Source: Thermotogae bacterium
Lineage (GTDB): Bacteria > Thermotogota > Thermotogae > Petrotogales > Kosmotogaceae
Reading direction: 5' to 3'
Length of the DNA: 7,777 bases
Assembly (NCBI GenBank): GCA_003643975.1
Contig: QNAR01000070.1
Span: forward strand, 1 to 7,777
Numbering within the stretch: position 1 is the stretch's first letter; each line of letters opens with the position of its first letter. A program made the translations under genes and the position numbers. Positions 1-6,030 of the stretch are shown piece by piece. The notes under the pieces were generated by a model. It searched no databases, was not told where the DNA came from, and was given only the letters and a program-made list of their open reading frames with translations.

Positions 1-1
1 T

Positions 2-514
2 CCTTATGCTTATAGAGAAGAGTTGAATATACCGAAACTCATTATCGTCGGGACAAATGATCCTTATTGGCCTGTTGATGCCGCAACGCTATATTTTGTT
101 GGACTCCCGGGCGAAAAGGGAATGGTTTATGCTCCAAATATGGGGCATGGTGCTGAATTTTCCCGAACGGCGCAGGCAATAGGAGCTCTTTTTGCCAATC
201 TCGATGAAGGAGTATCGCTACCTGAAGTCCTGGCAACGTATTCAACAACCGCATCGGAAACGGAAATCCATATAGATATTTCCATCAAACCCAAAGATTG
301 GAAGGTATCCGAAGTCAGGTTGTTTTTTGCAAATTCACAGATAAGGGACTTTCGGAATGCGAGATTTGATTACATACCTCTTGGAAAATCTGAAAACATG
401 TCTGCTGTACTCACTATCAAAGGATACACAGCAGCTTATATAGAAGTTATATTTCAGAGAAATGAAAGAGTAGTGGCTGTCTCAACCCCGATGAGGGTTT
501 TCCCCGAGCAGTAA
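2..514 (+). CDS. PhoPQ-activated pathogenicity-related (AprA-like) protein, C-terminal part
   Basis: The 5' end lies outside the window; the frame is open from base 2 and ends with TAA at 512-514, giving 170 visible residues. The visible start, PYAYREELNIPKLIIVGTND followed by PYWPVDAA, and the later APNMGHGAEF match, from my knowledge of the family, the C-terminal half of the PhoPQ-activated pathogenicity-related family, alpha/beta-hydrolase-fold proteins often exported. Asp20 (in GTNDPYW) and His49 (in MGHG) of the visible part are placed where the catalytic Asp and His of the fold would be; the nucleophile would be upstream and cannot be checked. From about residue 75 on, a beta-rich tail (IHIDISIKPKDW, VRLFFANS, YIEVIFQRN) looks like a small beta-sandwich domain. 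The TTG at 23 is internal, not a start. The biochemical substrate of this family is not well established. The gene converges on the glycosyltransferase operon and seems independent of it. Confidence 0.82.
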   Translation, partial: PYAYREELNIPKLIIVGTNDPYWPVDAATLYFVGLPGEKGMVYAPNMGHGAEFSRTAQAIGALFANLDEGVSLPEVLATYSTTASETEIHIDISIKPKDWKVSEVRLFFANSQIRDFRNARFDYIPLGKSENMSAVLTIKGYTAAYIEVIFQRNERVVAVSTPMRVFPEQ

Positions 515-532
515 AGCACTTATTTTGAAAAT

Positions 533-565
533 TGAACAGGCCCAAAAGGGCCTGTTCAGCTTTTT
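533..565. terminator. Bidirectional rho-independent terminator
   Basis: A perfect 11-bp stem, TGAACAGGCCC (533-543) and GGGCCTGTTCA (548-558), closes an AAAA loop and is followed on the plus strand by GC and TTTTT (561-565). On the minus strand the stem is followed by AATTTTC, a weaker U-rich tail. It starts 18 bases after the stop of the plus-strand gene and 14 bases after the stop of the minus-strand GT4 gene (573). It therefore most likely ends both convergent transcripts. Confidence 0.88.
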
Positions 566-572
566 GAAAGAT

Positions 573-1712
573 TCAAATGAGTTTTTCGAAGACTCTTAAA
601 AGCTTCTCTGCTATCGACTCCCACGCGAAGTTTCTTTTAACTGTTTCCAACGCATTTTTTGAAAGTGTCTCAGACAGCTCAGGATTTTCAAGTAACCTTT
701 TTATATTATCCTTCATGTTCTCTTCATTCCCCGGTTCGAAAAGCAAGCCAGTTTCTCCGTCTTTTATAGCGGTTGGAATACCGCCAATATTTGATGCCAC
801 TACTGGAGTACCGGATGCCATAGCTTCTAATATAACAAGCCCAAGTGCTTCTTCCCATATTGATGGTACGCACAATACATCACTGTGGATAAAGAAATCG
901 ACGATTTTGTCTTTCAGATGCGGAAGAAGAAGCACATTTTCCTTATCAGCAGCCATTTTTTTCAAGGTTTTCTCATAGTTCCCGGAACCACTAATCACCA
1001 CTGTCGCTTCCGGAAAGTCAGAAGCGATATTTATCAAATGCTGCACTCCCTTTTCTTCAATAAGGCGCCCAACATAGAGAATCACTTTGTTTTTTAGATT
1101 ATACATGGATCTCCACTTTTCTTTAGACATTGAAGGCTTTGAATATTTCGATAAATCAACGCCGCCAGGTATGGTAATACTCTTTTCTTCCGCTGAAGGA
1201 AAGGTATTTACCACCTTATTCTTTAAACTATCGCTAACCGCTATAATCTGATCTATGCCTTCAATACAATTTTGAATTAAACTCTCAAATCTTCCATCTC
1301 TTTCTATAACGAACATTCCAGTACCGTGGGCTGTAACGACAACAGGGGTATTCAACAAGCTTTTTAGCATTACGGCTATGGAGCACCAGATCCCAAGATG
1401 CTGTACGTGAATGATATCAGGCTGGAATTTTTCGAGTAGCTTTGACAATTCTCCCAAATAATGCGAAATTATTTGAATTATTTCCTGAGAATCGTAATCC
1501 ACAAAACTACGCGAAAGCTCCGTCGGATGTGATGTGAAAACCGGAACCGGATCTATCTCAATATTATGAGTAATAAATTTCTCCCTGGCCGGAGGTCCGG
1601 GGTATATTACACAAACTTCGTGCTTTTTGCTGAATTCATCTGCAAGCTTTTTGACATAAGTACCGCTACCAGAACCATATAATGGAACAGAGTGTAACAT
1701 CAATATTCGCAA
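573..1712 (-). CDS. Family 4 glycosyltransferase (GT-B fold)
   Basis: A cytoplasmic transferase that would move a sugar from a nucleotide-sugar donor to an unknown acceptor. Counting from the TTG at 1712 (379 residues): the N-terminal Rossmann domain opens with RILMLHS and the glycine-rich loop GSGSG (13-17), then DIIHVQHLG and VVVTAHGTG (His129). The C-terminal domain begins near KVILYVGRLIEEKGV and holds the E-x7-E motif in SIWEEALGLVILEA (Glu288, Glu296), followed by ASGTPVVASNIGGIP and GETGLLFEPGN, all typical of GT4. Length is normal for the family. I prefer the TTG at 1712 over the in-frame GTG at 1721, because GAGGTGA (1724-1718) lies 5 bases before the TTG, whereas the GTG has no site. 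The gene follows the GT-A gene by 10 bases and is the last of the operon. Donor and acceptor cannot be read from sequence; a mannosyl- or glucosyltransferase in solute or glycan synthesis is a guess. Confidence 0.93.
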   Translation of the reverse strand: MRILMLHSVPLYGSGSGTYVKKLADEFSKKHEVCVIYPGPPAREKFITHNIEIDPVPVFTSHPTELSRSFVDYDSQEIIQIISHYLGELSKLLEKFQPDIIHVQHLGIWCSIAVMLKSLLNTPVVVTAHGTGMFVIERDGRFESLIQNCIEGIDQIIAVSDSLKNKVVNTFPSAEEKSITIPGGVDLSKYSKPSMSKEKWRSMYNLKNKVILYVGRLIEEKGVQHLINIASDFPEATVVISGSGNYEKTLKKMAADKENVLLLPHLKDKIVDFFIHSDVLCVPSIWEEALGLVILEAMASGTPVVASNIGGIPTAIKDGETGLLFEPGNEENMKDNIKRLLENPELSETLSKNALETVKRNFAWESIAEKLLRVFEKLI

Positions 1713-1724
1713 AGTCTTCACCTC
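1710..1724 (-). promoter_or_regulatory. Ribosome binding site fixing the GT4 start at TTG
   Basis: GAGGTGA at 1724-1718 matches seven bases of the anti-Shine-Dalgarno complement and overlaps the TGA stop of the upstream glycosyltransferase (1725-1723). It stands 5 bases before TTG at 1712-1710. The alternative GTG (1721-1719) lies inside this site, so it cannot be served by it. Confidence 0.7.
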
Positions 1725-2877
1725 AAATGTTCTGTGTGATTTCTCTCCATGAGTTCGTTGTTTTTAGAAAATCATTGATTATATCGGCATTTTTCTTGTA
1801 CAGGAACGGAATCTTTGCATTCTCCATACAAGCATTGAAGGCTTCTTTGTCATTTTCAGAAAGGTATCGCATCGCCATCATTCTGGAATGTTCTATTATT
1901 CTGTCTTCGAGGTCATCTCGCATGAAAATTCCCGGGTATGGCAAAAATTCTTCAAAGGCGATTTTTTGAACCTTTTCGCTCTGCAAATGCCCTCGATACT
2001 TTTCACGTAAGTATAAAAACCTGTAAATATCTTCTCTTGCCTTTTTCCAGTCCGGGGTTTTCTTTTCGGGTGGATAATGTTCTATGAATAATTCAGGGTC
2101 AAAATAGAATCTGTATCCAAGCATACGGGCATTGAAAACATAGTCCATATCTTCTCCGCGATTCACATATGGGTCAAAGCAAACGCTTTTCATCACGTCT
2201 TTTGAGATGACCATATTTCCACCAAGTGCAACCATGGTGGCTTTAAATCTTGGCTTTTCTCTTATCAAGCGCTCGAAAGTTTCATTGAAAGACACATCTT
2301 TTGGCCACCATTTGAGTTCCCAGAATCTGGAATAGTTTTGCCTGTCCTGCTTATAATAGCCAGCTTTTCCAAGGATTGTGCCGTTGTCTTCAGCAAGTGA
2401 ATACATACCTTCTTCAGATTTATTGAAATAGTCTTTATCAGTTAGAAGTTCATCATCGTCTAAAAAGATGCCAATATCGCTTTTGGTTTCGAGCGCTGCG
2501 AGCAAACAAAGGTTTCTTATCTGTGAATAACTGTCTGGCTCAATGGGAAAAAAGTTATCGATTTCTCTTTCTCCCAATTTTTTCTTCAAATTGTTTAACC
2601 ATGAATAGGAGCACAGTTTGAGTTCCATTTTGTTCGAATACTCTTTAAGGTAGGATTCAAGCAAATCTTCAACCTTATCTCTGAGATCCTTTCTATTTGC
2701 AATTCCAATTATTCTTATGGGTATTTCCCCTCTTTTAATTTCCTCAAACTCCAGAAGATTGTCCAACAACCTGGCAAGAGTACCTTTGCTGTTTAGCGGG
2801 GTTGGATGGTCGAAAACGATCTCTTCGCTGCCATCTGTTGGGCCCCAATAGGTAGGGATAACTACGCACTTTTTAAT
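1723..2877 (-). CDS. GT-A fold (GT2-like) glycosyltransferase, ATT start
   Basis: A probable nucleotide-sugar-dependent transferase of 384 residues. The first conventional start codon in frame is a TTG at 2769, but the frame is open 36 codons further up and that stretch encodes KKCVVIPTYWGPTDG, the first beta strand and donor-binding loop of a GT-A fold, then FDHPTPLNSKGTLARLLDNL. Starting at 2769 would delete this strand, so I start at ATT (2877-2875), 8 bases after AGGAGG. Other motifs: an acidic DxD-type donor/metal site in IGIFLDDDELL (Asp140-142), GGN (219-221), an acceptor-side acidic motif RGEDMDYVFNARMLGYRF (Glu242, Asp243), and His267 in IEHYPPEKK, placed where a third metal ligand often sits. 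The last 110 or so residues are helical with no motif I recognise; no membrane segment is seen. It begins 25 bases after the MalG-type permease stop and precedes the GT4 gene. I do not recognise the exact subfamily, and the substrate is unknown. Confidence 0.85.
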   Translation of the reverse strand: MKKCVVIPTYWGPTDGSEEIVFDHPTPLNSKGTLARLLDNLLEFEEIKRGEIPIRIIGIANRKDLRDKVEDLLESYLKEYSNKMELKLCSYSWLNNLKKKLGEREIDNFFPIEPDSYSQIRNLCLLAALETKSDIGIFLDDDELLTDKDYFNKSEEGMYSLAEDNGTILGKAGYYKQDRQNYSRFWELKWWPKDVSFNETFERLIREKPRFKATMVALGGNMVISKDVMKSVCFDPYVNRGEDMDYVFNARMLGYRFYFDPELFIEHYPPEKKTPDWKKAREDIYRFLYLREKYRGHLQSEKVQKIAFEEFLPYPGIFMRDDLEDRIIEHSRMMAMRYLSENDKEAFNACMENAKIPFLYKKNADIINDFLKTTNSWREITQNI

Positions 2878-2891
2878 TTGAATCGCCTCCT
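2875..2891 (-). promoter_or_regulatory. Ribosome binding site and rare ATT initiation codon
   Basis: On the minus strand AGGAGG (2891-2886) is followed by CGATTCAA and then ATT (2877-2875), an ideal 8-base gap. No ATG, GTG or TTG occurs between the in-frame stop (TAG at 2892-2890) and the TTG at 2769. The TTG at 2769 has no properly spaced purine-rich site. A second ATT at 2883-2881 is only 2 bases from the site, so it is too close. Confidence 0.72.
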
Positions 2892-2902
2892 ATCTATTTT
2901 GT

Positions 2903-3748
2903 TTATCCTTTTACTGCACCGCTTGTAAATCCCGATACAAAGTATCTCTGAAGAAAAATGAAGAAAATTAACACCGGTATGGATATAACAACTCCAGCAG
3001 CCATTACCAGATTCCAGGAAGTCATAAATTCCTGCTGGAACTCATATAATCCAAGTGGTAGAGTCCTTGTGTCATTGTTTGTCAATACAGTTGCAAATAA
3101 AACCTCGTTCCATGATTTCATAAATGATAGAATTGCCACCGTTGCAATTCCTGGCTTGGCTGCCGGGAGAATTATCTTAGTAAATGCCCTGAAGTTGCCA
3201 CAGCCATCTATGAGTGCTGCTTCTCTTAGCTCTGATGGTACCGTGTCGAAATATCCTCGCATAACCCATATTGCAAAAGGCCCTACAAAAGCTGTATAGG
3301 TAATTATTAGCCCCGGATAAGTACCAATGAGAGGAATCCCCAATGTGTTCTTAATGAATATAAAGATCAGATAATACGGTAATAGAAACAATATGCCAGG
3401 AAACATCTGTGTAACCAAAAAGGTTACTCCAACGGTTTTTCTCCCGGGAAATTTGAACTTTGAGAGTGCATAACCGGCAAAAGTTGCCACGATAGTTGCC
3501 AGGATCATAGATGAAACCGAAACTATCAAGCTGTTCTTGTAATATTTTGCCATTGGAACTGTTTTCCATATATCAACATAATTTGAAAGCCTTATCCTGC
3601 TTGGAAAAAGACTTGGGTGCATCGTGTAAATATCTTCAGAATATTTTAGCGAAGAAATCAAAAGCCAATATAACGGGAAGAGAACAAATAACAACAAAAA
3701 AACTATTCCCGTGATTTTAAGCGCTCTTTTCAACACTTTCTTCTTCAT
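2903..3748 (-). CDS. Sugar ABC transporter permease, MalG type
   Basis: An inner-membrane permease of 281 residues belonging to the carbohydrate-uptake (CUT1) group. It has about six hydrophobic segments (near 12-33, 73-95, 107-131, 142-163, 200-220 and 247-268) and the cytoplasmic EAA loop EAALIDGCGNFRAFTKIILP (176-195), which docks on the ATPase. A short charged N-terminus and the ending FVSGFTSGAVKG are typical of MalG proteins. The frame is open to 3850, but the start is the ATG at 3748, preceded by GGAGGAAGAACA, and it overlaps the stop of the upstream MalF-type gene as ATGA. That coupling implies equal amounts of the two permeases, which would form a heterodimer. No transporter ATPase is encoded in the window. 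Confidence 0.95.
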   Translation of the reverse strand: MKKKVLKRALKITGIVFLLLFVLFPLYWLLISSLKYSEDIYTMHPSLFPSRIRLSNYVDIWKTVPMAKYYKNSLIVSVSSMILATIVATFAGYALSKFKFPGRKTVGVTFLVTQMFPGILFLLPYYLIFIFIKNTLGIPLIGTYPGLIITYTAFVGPFAIWVMRGYFDTVPSELREAALIDGCGNFRAFTKIILPAAKPGIATVAILSFMKSWNEVLFATVLTNNDTRTLPLGLYEFQQEFMTSWNLVMAAGVVISIPVLIFFIFLQRYFVSGFTSGAVKG

Positions 3749-4644
3749 TGTTCTTCCTCCAGTTTTGTGAGCTTGAGGTAGGTTAAGATAAGAACCAGCA
3801 TGATTAACATCATAACAACACTCATTGCAGCTCCCATTCCAAAGTCCCAATTTTTGAAAGATCTAATCCAGATGTTTAACGAAAGGATATTGGCTTCTTT
3901 TGAAGGTGACCCTCCTGTGAGAATAAAGGGAACAGTGAAATTATTGAATGACCATAATGCCGTCAGGACAGTTAAAACAGTAATTGTTGGTGAAATTGAA
4001 GGAAGCGTAATACGCCTAAATCCCTGCCAATCTGAAGCACCATCTACTTTCGCGGCTTCATAAAGCTCTCCAGGGATACTCTGTAAACTCGCGAGTATCG
4101 TAATAAACCACAGTGGCCAGCGAATCCATATATTTCCAATTATTATTGATATCAAAGCCATTTTACCTGTTAACCAGGGAATGGGCTCACTTATCAATCC
4201 TATTTTCAACAATATAGAATTGATTATCCCCCAATCCTGTAACAACATAAACCTGAGATTTGTTAAGCTAACAACTCCAGGAAGGATATAAGGTATAAGC
4301 AAAATGCCTCTTATAACATTTCTACCCTTGAAGTTCTCGTTCAAAAGAACCGCACCAAGAATGCCTAAAATAAAGCATCCAAGAACAGATGCAATTACAA
4401 AAATCAACGTATAGCAAAGCGAAGACCAGAACACTCCTTGAAGGCTACTCAGGGCTTTTGTATAATTTGCGAACCCAATAAATGGAGCTTCTGTCCAATT
4501 TCTTATGTAATAGATGTTCAGTTTTCTGAAGCTAATGTAAATTCCCCAAAGTGTGGGAATAATATGCACAAGGAAAGTTAAAATAATCGCTGGCATAAGC
4601 AATTTGTACGCAAATCTTGTATTTCTCGCATTTAATGATATCAT
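3745..4644 (-). CDS. Sugar ABC transporter permease, MalF type
   Basis: An inner-membrane permease of 299 residues, partner of the overlapping MalG-type protein. The hydrophobic segments lie near 14-36, 76-101, 110-132, 162-187, 219-241 and 268-290. The EAA loop EAAKVDGASDWQGFRRITLP is at 196-215, and the downstream NFTVPFILTGGSP is the family-typical periplasmic stretch before the last helix. It lacks the large extra periplasmic domain of E. coli MalF, as is normal for the short CUT1 members such as MsmF or UgpA. The start ATG at 4644 has GAGGTGAT 8 bases upstream. The leader between this gene and the binding-protein gene holds two stem-loops, one enclosing this ribosome binding site, so its output may be set below that of the binding protein. 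Confidence 0.95.
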   Translation of the reverse strand: MISLNARNTRFAYKLLMPAIILTFLVHIIPTLWGIYISFRKLNIYYIRNWTEAPFIGFANYTKALSSLQGVFWSSLCYTLIFVIASVLGCFILGILGAVLLNENFKGRNVIRGILLIPYILPGVVSLTNLRFMLLQDWGIINSILLKIGLISEPIPWLTGKMALISIIIGNIWIRWPLWFITILASLQSIPGELYEAAKVDGASDWQGFRRITLPSISPTITVLTVLTALWSFNNFTVPFILTGGSPSKEANILSLNIWIRSFKNWDFGMGAAMSVVMMLIMLVLILTYLKLTKLEEEQ

Positions 4645-4677
4645 CGCTACATATCACCTCTGGTAAACGATAGCGAT
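4643..4677 (-). promoter_or_regulatory. Possible stem-loop enclosing the MalF-type ribosome binding site
   Basis: In the transcript, ATCGCTA (4677-4671) can pair perfectly with TAGCGAT (4649-4643), whose last two bases are the A and T of the start codon. The 21-base loop holds GAGGTGAT (4660-4653). Pairing would hide part of the start codon. Seven base pairs across a 21-base loop is a modest structure, so a regulatory role is inference. Confidence 0.4.
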
Positions 4678-4678
4678 A

Positions 4679-4708
4679 ATATGAGGGGAGAGGTTTCTCC
4701 CCTCATAT
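4679..4708 (-). promoter_or_regulatory. Strong intercistronic stem-loop after the binding-protein gene
   Basis: A perfect 13-bp inverted repeat, ATATGAGGGGAGA (4679-4691) and TCTCCCCTCATAT (4696-4708), has a 4-base loop. It begins 20 bases after the stop of the binding-protein gene and is followed in the transcript by TTATCGCTATCG, not by a run of T. It therefore looks more like a 3'-end stabiliser or partial terminator than a full terminator. Such hairpins commonly allow binding proteins to be made in excess over membrane components. Confidence 0.75.
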
Positions 4709-4728
4709 CCGCAAATTATATAATAGGA

Positions 4729-5997
4729 TTATTTGTAGGAATCAAGAGCATCTTGTAGCTCTCTGTTATATTGCTTCAAAAGGGTGTGTATTTTTTCATC
4801 ATTGAGGTTACCATTTGCATTTGAACTAAAGATATCAACGATGATTTGTGGAACAAATCTTTCCATTGCACCCCAGGCAGGATGAATAGGATAATGACTT
4901 CCGGCATCGCCAACCACTTTGAAATCTTCCCACATTTGGGCGTAGGGCTCTTGATGGAAGAAAGGTTCTTGATAAGCGGCTTTCACTGTTGGAGCTACAA
5001 ACATTTTTTCAGCAAGTAGCGCTTGAATTTCCGGTCGCGCAAGGAATTTAATCCATTTTAAGGCTGCTTCCTTTTTCTTTGATTCTACTGATACCATGAG
5101 GTCACTTCCACCAACGAACCCGGTTCTTAGATTTTCATTTTTCCCGGGTTGAAGTGCAATGCCAATTTTACCGGACTTTAGCCAATCTTCAGATACCTTG
5201 CGGTCTACCTTTAGAACAAACCAGGGGCCTGGATACATAAATGCAACTTCTCCATTGAAGAAGGAAACACATATTTCATTATGCCCCATATCGGCGAGAC
5301 CCGGTGACATTACTTTGTATTTTCCAAGCATGTCTGCCCAGAATTTTACAGATTCAAAAGCCTTTTCAGAATCTAAGAGAACTTCGTTTCCATCTTCAGA
5401 AATGATGTCCGTGTTGTTCTGCCAAAGAAAGCTTCCTACGTAATGACCATTGCCCTTTCCTCTAAGTCCAACAGGATATTCCATTTCACCCTTTTCTTTC
5501 AGGAAAATCGCGGAATACAGGAGATCTCCCCAGGTTTTCGGAGGATTCGGAAGGTCATATTTTTCCATTAAATCCTTCCTGTACACTAAAGCTCTTATGT
5601 CTGCGAACCAGGGAACAGCATACATGCGGTTGTCATACCCTCTTGTTTTCCAGGGACCACCAAGGAAATTCTCTTCTCCACCGAAATATTTCTCCAGAGA
5701 GGTAAGGTCGGTGAATGCCCCGGTGGCCTGGAGAGCCCCAACCCATGTTGTCCCAACTTGAGTTACATCAGGTCCTTCACCAGAGGCTACCATTGCCATT
5801 AATTTAGTCCAACCTTCACCCCAGCTTGTAAATTCAACATTGACTTTGATGCCCGTTTCTTTTTCAAACAGTGGGACTGCCTCGTTAATAAAGTCTCTTG
5901 CACCGGAACCACTCATCATCATAAAATCGATGGTCGTTCCAAACGTTATGATACCGGTAACACATATTGCCAAAAAAACAAGCAACGCTTTTTTCAT
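4729..5997 (-). CDS. Extracellular sugar-binding protein of an ABC transporter
   Basis: The solute-binding protein (SBP family 1, MalE-like) that captures the sugar outside the membrane and delivers it to the two permeases; 422 residues. A signal peptide is clear: MKK, then a hydrophobic core LLVFLAICVTGIITFG, with the mature protein probably starting around residues 20-24 (TTIDFMMMSGSG). The Cys at residue 12 lies in LAIC, not a proper lipobox, so a Sec-secreted rather than lipid-anchored protein is likelier. Typical family stretches follow: FEKETGIKVNVEFTSWGEGW (45-63), GEGPDVTQVGTTWVGAL (73-89), YAVPWFADIRALVYRKDL (126-143), PPKTWGDL (152-159), and later VAFMYPGPWF and GFVGGSDLMVS. Several Trp and Tyr residues are suited to stacking on sugar rings. 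The frame is open to 6027, but the ATG at 5997 has GGAGGTG 5 bases upstream and begins the signal peptide. It follows the lacI-type gene by 33 bases. The ligand cannot be named. Confidence 0.95.
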   Translation of the reverse strand: MKKALLVFLAICVTGIITFGTTIDFMMMSGSGARDFINEAVPLFEKETGIKVNVEFTSWGEGWTKLMAMVASGEGPDVTQVGTTWVGALQATGAFTDLTSLEKYFGGEENFLGGPWKTRGYDNRMYAVPWFADIRALVYRKDLMEKYDLPNPPKTWGDLLYSAIFLKEKGEMEYPVGLRGKGNGHYVGSFLWQNNTDIISEDGNEVLLDSEKAFESVKFWADMLGKYKVMSPGLADMGHNEICVSFFNGEVAFMYPGPWFVLKVDRKVSEDWLKSGKIGIALQPGKNENLRTGFVGGSDLMVSVESKKKEAALKWIKFLARPEIQALLAEKMFVAPTVKAAYQEPFFHQEPYAQMWEDFKVVGDAGSHYPIHPAWGAMERFVPQIIVDIFSSNANGNLNDEKIHTLLKQYNRELQDALDSYK

Positions 5998-6030
5998 ATA
6001 TACACCTCCCCTTTCTAAAGGTTCCAAAAT

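Noticed and set aside
577..978. Open frame on the plus strand opposite the GT4 gene
   Set aside because: Antisense shadow rich in Ser and Phe, with no family features; the minus-strand frame has full GT4 motifs. The same holds for the other opposite-strand frames at 1682-1969, 2958-3299, 3511-3714, 3800-4063, 5159-5443, 5450-5761, 5840-6160, 6203-6478, 6715-7006 and 7476-7763.
3749..3850. 34-codon N-terminal extension of the MalG-type permease
   Set aside because: It lies wholly inside the MalF-type gene in another frame, has no ribosome binding site, and the residues do not look like a permease N-terminus; the ATG at 3748 has GGAGG and the ATGA overlap.
5953..5964. LAIC as a lipoprotein signal in the binding protein
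   Set aside because: Ile before the Cys is not allowed in the usual lipobox, and the hydrophobic core continues past the Cys, fitting ordinary Sec cleavage later.
6010..6021. CCTTT-CT-AAAGG palindrome before the binding-protein gene
   Set aside because: Short, A+T-rich in its arms, lacks the central CG of LacI sites and lies next to the ribosome binding site; chance is a sufficient explanation.
5998..6027. 10-codon extension of the binding protein
   Set aside because: It would place charged residues before the signal peptide and translate through the GGAGGTG site that serves the ATG at 5997.
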